Of a stretch of DNA of 64,000 bases, positions 8,123 to 16,486 are shown piece after piece. Source of the stretch: Mesorhizobium sp. INR15 (GTDB lineage Bacteria > Pseudomonadota > Alphaproteobacteria > Rhizobiales > Rhizobiaceae). The stretch lies in NCBI RefSeq assembly GCF_015500075.1, contig NZ_CP045497.1:62001-126000 (forward strand). Reading direction: 5' to 3'. Below the pieces are notes generated by a model. The model saw nothing but the letters and a program-made list of their open reading frames with translations. It searched no databases and was not told the origin of the DNA. How positions within the stretch are numbered: position 1 is the stretch's first letter; each line of letters begins with the position of its first letter. Position numbers and translations under genes: made by a program.

Positions 8123-9570
8123 TAGCACTACTTTGGCACTTTAGGTTCGACGGCGTCGGCGAGGAGTTTCTCACAGTGGGGGCATCGCCTGGGTGGCGGC
8201 CGTGCGAAGAGGTCGAGGATGGCTTGCCTGATGGCCGGCATGCTCGGTTGTGGCGGCGGTCCTCCGACTCTTTTTTTTCCGGCCCGCTGCTTTGAGGCGG
8301 CGGGCTTGGAGGAAGGCGTAGGCGATCATGGTCATCAGGGCGTGTCGGTGTAACCCGGTCCAGGATCTGCCTTCGAAGTGGTCGAGGCCGAGTTCCTCCT
8401 TGAGCTGCTGATGCGCCTGCTCACAGACCCATCTGGCTTTGATCGTGGCAGCGAGCATCTTGAGGCTCGCATCGGCCGGCAGGTTCGACACATAGTATTT
8501 TTGCTCGCCAGTCGACCGGCGCTCGCCGACGAGCCAGACCTCGTCGCCCGGCATGCACTGCATACGATTATCGAGCATGCGGTGCTTATGGCCATCCGCA
8601 ACGCGGACACGGCGGGCCGCGAAGAGACATGTCAGCCGACCCTTGGTGCCTCGCCGCCAGCTGACCCTTTGCCATTTCCCTGCGGCCAACAACGCTTCAG
8701 CACAGACCGGGGGCTGATCAGGGATGTGGTATTTGCGGGGCTTTCCAGTCTTCGCGACGGGGAAAATCAGGGCAACGTCGGCGGGATAGACGTTCTGGCG
8801 TCGCGACAGACCCACCGCCCACAGCAGACCGCGCTTGCTCAAAGCCTGTCGGAAAGGCCCACTGGAGCCGTACCCTGAATCGGCAAGCACACAGCCGAAA
8901 CGCGCACCGGAGGCGATGACGCGGTCGATCTCCTCGATCGCAATCTCCGGCTTTGTCAGAGCCGTCTGTCTATCCTTCGGCACATGGGCCCGCGCCATGC
9001 GCTCAGGATCATCCGTCCAGCTCTCGGGCAGGAATAGCCGCAGGCCCACCATCACCGGCACCTCGCGCGAGGCCAGCGTTACCGAGACCAGCGATTGACA
9101 ATTGGCCGTCTTCCCAAGCGACGAGGCATATTGTGGCGCGACGCCAACCGAGTGACGTCCCTTCTTGGGCAACGCCGTGTCATCGATGACAAGAAAGCCA
9201 GCCTCATCGCCAACCAGGCCATCTGCCTCCTTCAGCAGGGCAGCCTCGAGTGGAGCACTGTCCCAAACTCCGGCAGCGACGAAATGATGAAGCTGATCGT
9301 AGCCGACCTCGCCAGTGCGCGCCGCCATCGGCTGAACGCTCTTGCGATCTCCTGGACCAATCAACCCAGCGATATAGGCCGGACACATCCGTGCCCTCGT
9401 CTTGTGCCGTAGCGCCGCGATAAACGGCCCGAGCCAGCGATCCAGATCGGCTTGCCAGTCCACCTCCATTGATCGGCCCTCCATAAGCCGACCTCCCATG
9501 AATCACGCAAACCCCCTCTTGGGAATCACAAAAACTCACCCGTTGCTAAAAAATGCCAAAGTAGTGCTAG
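8122..9570 (-). mobile_element. IS701-family element, copy 1, with CTAG target duplication
   Basis: The body is 8126-9566 with ends CACTACTTTGGCA and TGCCAAAGTAGTG, a perfect 13-bp inverted repeat. CTAG at 8122-8125 and 9567-9570 is the 4-bp target duplication, which fits the YTAR target preference of IS701 elements. The left CTAG is made of the last C of the IS5-type element plus TAG of the regulator gene. This element therefore arrived second, exactly at the IS5 junction. Confidence 0.9.
8171..9499 (-). CDS. IS701-family transposase
   Basis: 442 aa. Family motifs in order: ARMCPAYIAGLIGPGDRKSV, YDQLHHFVAAGVWD, LVIDDTALPKKGRHSVGVA, CVLADSGYGSSGPFRQAL, and late ARWVCEQAHQQLKEELGLDH followed by FEGRSWTGLHRHAL. 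The acidic residues in VIDDT, LADSGY and KEELGLDHFEG fit the DDE catalytic triad. ATG 9469 (MEVDWQADL) is an alternative start that matches the other IS701 copy in this window better. No internal stop or shift, so it may be active. Confidence 0.9.
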   Translation of the reverse strand: MGGRLMEGRSMEVDWQADLDRWLGPFIAALRHKTRARMCPAYIAGLIGPGDRKSVQPMAARTGEVGYDQLHHFVAAGVWDSAPLEAALLKEADGLVGDEAGFLVIDDTALPKKGRHSVGVAPQYASSLGKTANCQSLVSVTLASREVPVMVGLRLFLPESWTDDPERMARAHVPKDRQTALTKPEIAIEEIDRVIASGARFGCVLADSGYGSSGPFRQALSKRGLLWAVGLSRRQNVYPADVALIFPVAKTGKPRKYHIPDQPPVCAEALLAAGKWQRVSWRRGTKGRLTCLFAARRVRVADGHKHRMLDNRMQCMPGDEVWLVGERRSTGEQKYYVSNLPADASLKMLAATIKARWVCEQAHQQLKEELGLDHFEGRSWTGLHRHALMTMIAYAFLQARRLKAAGRKKKSRRTAATTEHAGHQASHPRPLRTAATQAMPPL

Positions 9571-10080
9571 AATGTCGGCAACGCAGTGCAGCCCCTTTGG
9601 ATTGCCGGGTGCGAGGAGGAGACCCTGTTCGCGACGGGCAACCGCCACCACGACTGCGTCATGTAGACGCGGCGTGGACCGCATCGCCGTCACATTCGCC
9701 AGTTCCCCATTCTCTTGCGAGGAATGAAAGTGGATGGCGGCAGCCGCTACCTCGCCCCGCAGCAAACGCGCGACGCCTTTTTCGTTCCCTTCGCTGAGCG
9801 AGGCCAAGCCTGATCCAGAGCGGCGCAGGCACCATTCGAGCAGATCGTCTTGGCTGCCGCCGATGATCGGTGGCGGGCTTGGCGGGACCATCCCTTTTGG
9901 ATGCGCCAGGCCGGAAAGCACCCACCGGTCGAGTTCATGGCGCGGGAATAGCCATTTGCCGGTTACCTTGGTGCATGGGATCGCATTGTCGGCAACGAGC
10001 TCATAAAGCTTGCGTTCGCCCAGGCGCAGATAATCCGCAGCTTCGGAGGTGGTGAGAAGGTCCATCACCTGCATTATCAT
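9571..10080 (-). pseudogene. Tungstate/molybdate-type regulator, N-terminal part (split by two ISs)
   Basis: Starts at about 10068 (MDLLTTSEAADYLRLGERKL, the excisionase-type helix-turn-helix) or at an upstream ATG (10080 or 10074). After KVTGKWLFPRHELDRWVL comes the first half of a PBP-like domain (GMVPPSPPPIIGGSQDDLLE, HDAVVVAVARREQGLLL). The frame then enters the IS701 end after GLHCVADI. It is divergent from tupBCA, with about 75 bp between the starts, so it probably controlled that operon by sensing tungstate or molybdate through the binding domain. Loss of the second half-domain should abolish effector sensing, although the DNA-binding part could still be made. Confidence 0.85.
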
Positions 10081-10155
10081 GCATATTCCTGTTCAGGTTC
10101 AATTGTTTGACAGAACGGGAATCATTGCAGACAAAACCCGACTGGAGACAAGAGA

Positions 10156-10848
10156 ATGTTCGACGGTTCGAGCGCCTGGCAGCTGATCCTTAGCGGCGAC
10201 GCGGCGCTCTACGCGATCGTCTGGCTGTCGCTGGTCGTCAGCCTGTCGGCGGTTGCCATCGCCACGGTGATCGGGCTGCCGCTCGGCGCGCTGCTGGCCC
10301 TGACGCGATTTCGCGGCCGCGCCGCGCTGATCGTGCTTCTCAACGGGTTCATGGGACTGCCGCCGGTGGTCGTCGGCCTTACGGTGTTTCTTCTGCTGTC
10401 GCGGTCAGGACCGCTCGGCGTTTTCGGGATATTGTTTACGCCGCTGGCCATGGTGATCGCGCAGGCCTTGCTGGTTGTGCCGATCATCGCGGCGCTGACG
10501 CGCCAGACAATCGAGGATCTCTGGCTCGAATATCGTGACGAGCTGACAGCCATGAATGTCGGCCCGGGGGGGCGCATGGCAACGCTTTTATGGGACAGCC
10601 GTTTCAGTCTCATCACGGCGCTTCTGGCCGGATTCGGCCGTGCCGCAGCCGAAGTCGGCACGGTGATGATCGTCGGCGGCAATATCGACGGGTTCACCCG
10701 CACGATGACCACGACGATCGCGCTCGAGACGTCCAAGGGCAACCTGCCGCTCGCCATGGGGCTGGGCCTGATCCTGATAGCGCTCATCCTCATGATCAAC
10801 GCAGCCGCCTGGGGCGTGCGCGTCTGGTCGGAGCAGCGAGCGGGCTAA
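10156..10848 (+). CDS. tupB: Tungstate ABC transporter permease
   Basis: 230 aa integral membrane protein with about five to six hydrophobic segments (for example IVWLSLVVSLSAVAIATVIG and MVIAQALLVVPIIAAL). The cytoplasmic coupling loop is recognisable around ELTAMNVGPGGRMATLLWDS, followed by GFGRAAAEVGTVMIVGGNID. The latter is typical of TupB permeases and distinguishes them from ModB. It forms the channel of the tungstate importer with TupC and TupA. First gene of a tupBCA operon; tupC starts one base after its stop. Confidence 0.9.
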   Translation: MFDGSSAWQLILSGDAALYAIVWLSLVVSLSAVAIATVIGLPLGALLALTRFRGRAALIVLLNGFMGLPPVVVGLTVFLLLSRSGPLGVFGILFTPLAMVIAQALLVVPIIAALTRQTIEDLWLEYRDELTAMNVGPGGRMATLLWDSRFSLITALLAGFGRAAAEVGTVMIVGGNIDGFTRTMTTTIALETSKGNLPLAMGLGLILIALILMINAAAWGVRVWSEQRAG

Positions 10849-10849
10849 A

Positions 10850-11572
10850 ATGCGGGACCTGTCAAGCGATCTTCCTGTCAGGTTCGAAGGTGTTTCACTG
10901 CATGCCGGCAAAACCCCCCTCCTGGATTGTGTTAGCCTGTTGATCTCGCCGGGTGCCCCGACGCTCGTCGTGGGCCCGAACGGCTCCGGCAAGACCTCCC
11001 TGCTTAGGCTTTGCATGGGGCTTGTCACACCCTCCGCCGGCAAGGTCAGCTGGGGCGGGCGCCATTCGCTGGGCCCGTCGCGCCTGGCCATGCTGTTCCA
11101 GCGGCCGGTGATGCTACGCCGTTCGGTCGCCGACAATGTCATCTATGGTCTTCGCAAGTTCGGTATGCCGCGCAAATTGCGCACTGCGCGCATGGAGGAT
11201 GCGCTCGCCCGCGTTGGTTTGCTGGAGCTCGCCAGCCGTCCCGCCAGGCGCCTTTCGGGTGGCGAACAGCAGCGCGTCGCGCTTGCCCGCGCTCTCGTGC
11301 GGGAGCCGGAGCTTCTGCTGCTTGACGAACCGACCGCAAATCTTGATCCAGCCGCCACCCGTGCGGTGGAGGCGATCATCCTGATGGCGGCGCAGTCGGG
11401 CATAAAGATCGTCATGGCCTCGCATGATCTGGGCCAGGTGCGACGGTTGGCCGCCGATGTGATGTTTCTTGTTCGCGGCCGCCTTTGCGAGCGCACCAGC
11501 GCCGCTGATTTCTTCGATCGTCCATCAACCGGCGAGGCAAAAGCATTCGTTCGCGGCGATCTGGTCATCTAA
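10850..11572 (+). CDS. tupC: Tungstate ABC transporter ATP-binding protein
   Basis: 240 aa ATPase. Walker A is VGPNGSGKTSLLRL, the signature is RLSGGEQQRVALARALV, Walker B is LLLLDEPTANLD, and the switch histidine is in MASHDLGQ. It energises import through TupB on the cytoplasmic side. ATG 10850 follows tupB by one base, so translation is coupled. There is no C-terminal TOBE or Mop domain, as in TupC and unlike ModC. Tungstate rather than molybdate is inferred from family and from the W-type formate dehydrogenase nearby. Confidence 0.9.
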   Translation: MRDLSSDLPVRFEGVSLHAGKTPLLDCVSLLISPGAPTLVVGPNGSGKTSLLRLCMGLVTPSAGKVSWGGRHSLGPSRLAMLFQRPVMLRRSVADNVIYGLRKFGMPRKLRTARMEDALARVGLLELASRPARRLSGGEQQRVALARALVREPELLLLDEPTANLDPAATRAVEAIILMAAQSGIKIVMASHDLGQVRRLAADVMFLVRGRLCERTSAADFFDRPSTGEAKAFVRGDLVI

Positions 11573-11588
11573 TGCACAGGAGCTTCCA

Positions 11589-12425
11589 TTGTTGAACCGT
11601 CGTATCTTTTCCGCATTCGCCGCTGCCCTATTGCTCGCGGCGAGCGGTGTCGCTGCTGTCGCACAGGACAAATCGATCGTGGTCGCATCGACCACATCCA
11701 CTCAGGATTCCGGCCTGTTTGGCTACCTTCTGCCGCTGTTCAAGAACAAGACGGGCATCGATGTGAAGGTGATCGCGCAGGGTACCGGGCAGGCGCTCGA
11801 CACGGCACGACGCGGCGATGCTGACGTCGTCTTCGTGCATGCCAAAGCGCAGGAATTGAAATTTCTCGAAGAGGGCTTTGGCGTGAAGCGCTACGACGTG
11901 ATGTACAATGATTTCGTGCTGATCGGCCCCAAGAGCGATCCGGCCGGCGTCAAGGGGTCCAAGGACGTCACCGCCGCCTTCGACGCGATCCGCGCCAAGC
12001 AGGCTCCGTTCGTTTCGCGCGGGGACAACTCCGGCACGCATATCGCCGAATTGAAGCTCTGGAAGGAAGCCGGCATCGAAATCGACAAGGCAAAGGGCGA
12101 GTGGTACCGCGATATCGGCCAGGGCATGGGCGCGGCGCTGAACACGGCCGGCGCCATGAATGCCTATGTCCTTTCCGACCGCGGCACATGGCTTTCTTTC
12201 AAGAACCGCGACGATCTGGAAATCGTGGTCGAGGGGGATAAGCGGCTGTTCAACCAATATGGCGTCATGCTGGTCAATCCGAAGAAATTTGCGACGGTAA
12301 AGTCGGATCTCGGCCAGAGCTTCATCGACTATCTCGTTTCCGAGGAAGGGCAAAAGGCAATCGCCGGATACAAGATTGACGGTCAGCAGCTGTTCTTCCC
12401 CAACGCCAAACACGACCCGTCTTGA
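11589..12425 (+). CDS. tupA: Tungstate ABC transporter substrate-binding protein
   Basis: 278 aa. A TTG at 11589 follows AGGAG (11578-11582) by 6 bp and begins the signal peptide (RRIFSAFAAALLLAASGVAA). The mature protein starts around QDKSIVVASTTSTQDSG, the oxyanion-binding motif of TupA. RGDNSGTHIAELKLW is a second family motif. It binds tungstate in the periplasm with high affinity and delivers it to TupB. Third gene of tupBCA; its stop is followed by the strong hairpin region at 12448-12495. Confidence 0.92.
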   Translation: MLNRRIFSAFAAALLLAASGVAAVAQDKSIVVASTTSTQDSGLFGYLLPLFKNKTGIDVKVIAQGTGQALDTARRGDADVVFVHAKAQELKFLEEGFGVKRYDVMYNDFVLIGPKSDPAGVKGSKDVTAAFDAIRAKQAPFVSRGDNSGTHIAELKLWKEAGIEIDKAKGEWYRDIGQGMGAALNTAGAMNAYVLSDRGTWLSFKNRDDLEIVVEGDKRLFNQYGVMLVNPKKFATVKSDLGQSFIDYLVSEEGQKAIAGYKIDGQQLFFPNAKHDPS

Positions 12426-12447
12426 TCGGATCACCCCGCGAATAGCT

Positions 12448-12495
12448 GCATCGAGGCGGGAGGACCATTGCAACCGCCTCGATGCCGGTTGCAAT
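12448..12495 (+). promoter_or_regulatory. Overlapping hairpins/possible H-type pseudoknot between tupA and the moeA-like gene
   Basis: Stem 1 is a perfect 12-bp inverted repeat, GCATCGAGGCGG (12448-12459) with CCGCCTCGATGC (12474-12485). The 14-nt loop contains ATTGCAA (12467-12473), perfectly complementary to TTGCAAT at 12489-12495. Alternatively ATTGCAACCG (12467-12476) pairs with CGGTTGCAAT (12486-12495), which excludes part of stem 1. No T-run follows, so it is not a simple intrinsic terminator. It lies 28 nt before the likely start of the next gene and could control it or protect the tup mRNA. Function is not shown. Confidence 0.6.
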
Positions 12496-12523
12496 CCGGG
12501 TCGCACATGGCCAATCATTGGGC

Positions 12524-13648
12524 ATGAGCAGAACCCAGCCTTCGAACGGCGTGCTGACCAGCCTCGAAGCGGCGCTCGCCGAACTGCTCGACGGCTTGGT
12601 CGCGGTCGCTCCTATATCAGTGCCGCTTGAGCAGGCGCGCGGTCGCATCGCCGTTGAGACGACAACGCTTGTTCATCCGCTGCCTGAGCGCAACAGGGCC
12701 GCCATCGATGGCTGGGCGCTGCGTTCGCTCGATATTGCCGGTGCCTCGCCCTATTCGCCAGTTCCTTTGATGAACGCCCCGGCGTGGGTCGAGGCCGGTG
12801 AAGCGCTTGCCGATGGCTGCGACTGCGTCTTGAAAGCCGATCTGGTCGAGTTGATAGGCCCAATCGCACAAGCCTTTACGGATGCGATTCCCGGCGAGGG
12901 CATCCGTCGAGCCGGAGAGGATATTGCCGCCGGCCGACCTGTCGTCATCGCCGGCCGCCAACTGTGCGCCGCTGATCTTCTGGCCGCTCGCGCCGCTGGG
13001 GCCAAGACGGTTGCCGTTCGTTCGCCAAATGTCCGCCTGATCGACGTGGCGGCGACCGATGGCAGTTCGCTGACGGCCGAGTTCATCACCGAACTGATGA
13101 AAGCCGCGGGCGCATGCGTTTCGGTCGAGATGGCCGCGCGCGACGCCCGATCCATCACCGAGACACTGAGCGTCCACCAATGCGACATGGTCGTCACCGT
13201 CGGCGGTACCGGCTTCGGTCGTTTCGATGCCACCGCCGAGGCCTTGTCGTTACGCGGTGCATTGATCGCACACGGCATTGCCCTTCGACCAGGCTGCACC
13301 GCGGCAATCGGAAAACTGGGAGCCGTTGCGATCATAGCGCTGCCCGGCGCGCCCGATCAGGCCTTCGCAGTCTATCACGCGCTGGTGCAGCCGATACTCG
13401 ATCGTCTGACTGGCCTCACAGCTAGGCCCACCACCGCGCGGCCGCTGACGCGCAAGATATCCTCGGCTGTCGGTATTGCCGAGATCGTGCTGGTCCGACA
13501 GGAGCAATCCGGCTGGCTGCCGATTGGCGTCGGCGACCTGTCGCTGGACCATCTTCGTATGGCCGATGCCTGGCTTCTCATTGCGGGCGACAGCGAAGGC
13601 CATGCCGCGGGAATGCCGGTCGAAGCCTTTCTGCTGCGCATGAACTGA
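12524..13648 (+). CDS. Divergent MoeA-like molybdopterin-binding protein
   Basis: 374 aa. MoeA layout is recognisable (VPLEQARGRIAVETTTLVHP, AAIDGWALRS, GEGIRRAGEDIAAGRPVVIA) with the MogA-like domain in the middle (MVVTVGGTGFGRFDATAEAL, GIALRPGCTAAIGKLGAVA). Against canonical MoeA several conserved spots differ: NSAVDGYA is replaced by RAAIDGWA, SGGVSTGEAD by VGGTGFGRFD, and KPGRP by RPGCT. It may handle a late step of metal insertion into molybdopterin or bind the cofactor without catalysis. It sits between tupA and a second MoeA-type gene, so a role in W-cofactor assembly is likely. ATG 12524 preferred over 12482. Confidence 0.75.
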   Translation: MSRTQPSNGVLTSLEAALAELLDGLVAVAPISVPLEQARGRIAVETTTLVHPLPERNRAAIDGWALRSLDIAGASPYSPVPLMNAPAWVEAGEALADGCDCVLKADLVELIGPIAQAFTDAIPGEGIRRAGEDIAAGRPVVIAGRQLCAADLLAARAAGAKTVAVRSPNVRLIDVAATDGSSLTAEFITELMKAAGACVSVEMAARDARSITETLSVHQCDMVVTVGGTGFGRFDATAEALSLRGALIAHGIALRPGCTAAIGKLGAVAIIALPGAPDQAFAVYHALVQPILDRLTGLTARPTTARPLTRKISSAVGIAEIVLVRQEQSGWLPIGVGDLSLDHLRMADAWLLIAGDSEGHAAGMPVEAFLLRMN

Positions 13649-13663
13649 GATAGGTTCGCCAGC

Positions 13664-15622
13664 ATGACCAGATCTCTTGAGACACAAGCTTCGCGCCCGA
13701 ACCAAGGGGTTGGTCAAGATCAGTTCCTGACCATCTTGTCGCGCGAGGAAGCGATGGCCCGATTTGAAGCGGCGCTGTTTCCGCGCGACCTGCTCCAGGA
13801 AGAGTGCATGCTGGCCGACGCGCTAGGCCTGGCGCTCGCACGCGATATCGTGGCGCCTGTCGACGCGCCGCCGTTCGACCGGTCAAATGTCGATGGCTTT
13901 GCCGTGCGATCCGCGGACGTCGCGCCCGCGTCGGAAGCAGTCATCGTGCGCCTATCGTTGAATAAGGAAATCATCGCCTGCGGCGTGGCACCCGCGGAGA
14001 GCGTGGAGGTTGGTACCGCAACCTCAATCGCGACCGGTGGGCCGCTGCCGCGCGGCGCGGATGCTGTCGTGATGGTTGAACATACCCAGCCTGCGGGAGA
14101 TGAGGCCATCGAGATTCGGCGCAGTGCTTCGCCTGGCCAATTCGTGTCTTACGCCGGATCGGACATCGCTTGCGGCGAGGTCTTGCTACGCACGGGGACA
14201 CAGGTCGGCTCGCGGGAAATCGGCATGCTGGCCACTTGCGGCATTTCGCGCGTCACTGTTGCACACAAGCTTCGCGTTGCGGTCCTGTCGACCGGTGACG
14301 AACTCGTCCAGCCCGGCGAGCCTTTGCGCCCCGCCTCCGTCTACGACGCCAACGGCGCGGTCATCAGTGCGGCAATCGCGGAAAACGGTGGGGAACCCCT
14401 GTTTTTCGGCGCGATTGCGGACGACGAAGCTCGGCTCGAAAGGGCCATGCGTGATGCGCTTGAAGCTTCCGATATGCTGATCTTGTCTGGCGGCACTTCG
14501 AAAGGGGCTGGCGATCTCAGCCATCGCATCATCTCCCGCCTCGGTAAGCCGGGTATCATTGCGCATGGCGTAGCGCTGAAACCAGGCAAGCCGCTTTGCC
14601 TTGCAGTCTGCGACAACAAGCCCGTCGTTATCCTGCCAGGCTTCCCGACGTCGGCGATGTTTACCTTTCACGACATGATCGTCCCGGTGCTGCGTCGCAT
14701 GGCCGGCCTGCCACCGAGAGCCGAGACGCAGGTGACGGCCAAAATTCCGCTGCGCATCAGTTCAGAGCTCGGTCGCACCGAATTCGTCATGGTTTCACTT
14801 GTCGAGGGGGAAAATGGCCTGGTCGCCTATCCGACGGGCAAAGGCTCAGGCGCGGTCACCTCATTTGCGCAGGCAGACGGGTTCGTGCGCATTGAAGCGC
14901 TGGCCGACCACATGCCTGCCGGCTCGTCGGTCGAGGTAACGTTATTTACACCGCATGTGCGGGTGCCTGATCTCGTCATCATAGGCAGTCATTGTACCGG
15001 GCTCGACTCGGTGTTGGCGCCGCTCGCGCGCGGGGGGCTGTCCGCCCGATCGCTTGCCGTCGGAAGTCTTGGCGGACTGGCGGCGGCTCGGCGCGGCGAA
15101 TGCGACCTGGCGCCGATCCATCTGCTCGACGAAAAGACCCAGACCTACAACGCGACGTTTCTGAGCGAGGGGCTCGAACTCGTGCCCGGCTGGCGGCGCA
15201 TGCAGGGCGTCATCTATCGGCCGGGCGATACGCGCTTCGAGGGCAAGTCCGTCGAAAATGCGCTTGCTGCGGCCCTTGCCGATCCGACCTGCCTGATGGT
15301 CAACCGCAATCAAGGTGCCGGGACCCGCATTCTGATCGACAATTTGCTCGGTCCTGCGCGCCCGGACGGTTACTGGAACCAGCCGCGCTCGCACAATGCC
15401 GTCGCGGCAGCGGTGGTGCAAAAGCGCGCCGATTGGGGCATCACTATCGAGCCCGTCGCCCGCGCTGCTGGCCTCGGTTTCATTGCGCTGACCGAAGAGC
15501 ACTATGATTTTGTATTGGTCTCGACGCGCAAGTCGCGGCCTGCCGTGCAGGCATTCCTGGCCGCGTTGCAGTCACCCGCAGGCCGCGTTGCGATCGAAGA
15601 GGCGGGTTTCCGCCCGGCCTGA
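13664..15622 (+). CDS. MoeA fused to a periplasmic-binding-like domain
   Basis: 652 aa. Residues about 20-430 are a MoeA module (PPFDRSNVDGFAVRSADV, GGPLPRGADAVVMVEHTQPA, LSTGDELVQPGE, LSGGTSKGAGDLSH, LPGFPTSAMFTFHD). Residues about 435-650 are a PBP-like domain (VIIGSHCTGLDSVLAPLARG, MVNRNQGAGTRILIDNLLG, RADWGITIEPVARAAGLGFI) of the type found in molybdate/tungstate regulators. The fusion is known in several phyla and is thought to couple metal insertion to oxyanion or cofactor sensing. Same orientation as the previous gene with a 15-bp gap. Its PBP domain resembles the one in the broken regulator at 6896-10080. Confidence 0.9.
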   Translation: MTRSLETQASRPNQGVGQDQFLTILSREEAMARFEAALFPRDLLQEECMLADALGLALARDIVAPVDAPPFDRSNVDGFAVRSADVAPASEAVIVRLSLNKEIIACGVAPAESVEVGTATSIATGGPLPRGADAVVMVEHTQPAGDEAIEIRRSASPGQFVSYAGSDIACGEVLLRTGTQVGSREIGMLATCGISRVTVAHKLRVAVLSTGDELVQPGEPLRPASVYDANGAVISAAIAENGGEPLFFGAIADDEARLERAMRDALEASDMLILSGGTSKGAGDLSHRIISRLGKPGIIAHGVALKPGKPLCLAVCDNKPVVILPGFPTSAMFTFHDMIVPVLRRMAGLPPRAETQVTAKIPLRISSELGRTEFVMVSLVEGENGLVAYPTGKGSGAVTSFAQADGFVRIEALADHMPAGSSVEVTLFTPHVRVPDLVIIGSHCTGLDSVLAPLARGGLSARSLAVGSLGGLAAARRGECDLAPIHLLDEKTQTYNATFLSEGLELVPGWRRMQGVIYRPGDTRFEGKSVENALAAALADPTCLMVNRNQGAGTRILIDNLLGPARPDGYWNQPRSHNAVAAAVVQKRADWGITIEPVARAAGLGFIALTEEHYDFVLVSTRKSRPAVQAFLAALQSPAGRVAIEEAGFRPA

Positions 15623-15624
15623 AT

Positions 15625-15790
15625 CAACCAGCGCCAGTCGCTCTGCCTCGGAAAGATTTTGGTGCGTATTGGCGTTGAAAAGGGATCGACCAGCTTTATT
15701 GGCCACGTCACGGTGGCGACCTGATAGCGCTCCAAAGATCGATCTTGCGCAGGTCCTCGTCGACCAGCGCGTGGGCAACACAAGAACATT
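15625..15790 (-). pseudogene. Decayed 3' end of a second mobA
   Basis: On the minus strand three consecutive frames give AHALVDEDLRKIDLW, then TWPIKLVDPFST, then NANTHQNLSEAERLALVDS. They match, in order, the C-terminus of the intact mobA next door (RYALVEEDVRKIDRW, SWPIEPLDPFFNANTPEDIA). Two single-base shifts separate the pieces. Only about the last 50 codons are present, right behind the intact gene, so this is a relic of a duplication or of an older mobA replaced by the present one. Confidence 0.7.
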
Positions 15791-15856
15791 CAATGCACAC
15801 TCACTGAACAAAACGAAGCTCGTTCACCCTCTGCCCCCATTGCGGAATCGGTTGGC

Positions 15857-16486
15857 CTAATCGTCAACCAGATCCGCCAGCATCTCAGCTTCGGCTATAT
15901 CCTCCGGCGTATTCGCATTGAAGAACGGGTCTAAGGGCTCAATCGGCCAAGACACTTTGGCGAGCCGATACCGTTCGGTCCAGCGGTCGATTTTCCGTAC
16001 GTCTTCTTCGACGAGCGCATACCGCAGTTCATGGCGTAACGCGACACTCCACAAACCGACCACAGGATGTGCCTGGTCGCCCGACACCGCTACCGCGAGT
16101 TGGGCGTTCTGCTCGACACGCGCACCCTGCAGCCGATGGACAAGGTCGCGCGGCAGAAACGGGCAATCCCCGGGAATGCTGATAATCCATTCTGCGTCGG
16201 CCCTGTTGGCGGCCACCCAGTCGAGTGCCGCAAGCACTCCCGCAAGAGGCCCGGGATATTCCGCCACTGTGTCGGGAATGACCGTCAATCCGAACGCGGC
16301 GAAGCGTTCGGGATCACCATTGGCGTTCAGGATCAGACTGTCGCACTGGGGTGCGAGCCGCTCGATCACGCGGCTGAGGATGGTGCGTCCGCCGATCTCA
16401 CGCATCGGTTTGTCGCCGCCACCCAGGCGGCGCGCCAGACCGCCTGCGAGAACGACGCCGACAGTTGGGATGGTGTCACTCGTCAT
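15857..16486 (-). CDS. mobA: Molybdenum cofactor guanylyltransferase
   Basis: 209 aa. The N-terminus VGVVLAGGLARRLGGGDKPM is the GTP-binding motif, and SIPGDCPFLPRDLV holds the acidic metal-binding residue. MobA adds GMP to Mo- or W-molybdopterin to form the bis-MGD cofactor that FdhA needs. ATG 16486 starts inside the last codons of fdhD on the same strand (11-bp overlap), so the two are coupled. Longer upstream reading is fdhD sequence in another frame. Normal length for the family. Confidence 0.92.
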   Translation of the reverse strand: MTSDTIPTVGVVLAGGLARRLGGGDKPMREIGGRTILSRVIERLAPQCDSLILNANGDPERFAAFGLTVIPDTVAEYPGPLAGVLAALDWVAANRADAEWIISIPGDCPFLPRDLVHRLQGARVEQNAQLAVAVSGDQAHPVVGLWSVALRHELRYALVEEDVRKIDRWTERYRLAKVSWPIEPLDPFFNANTPEDIAEAEMLADLVDD

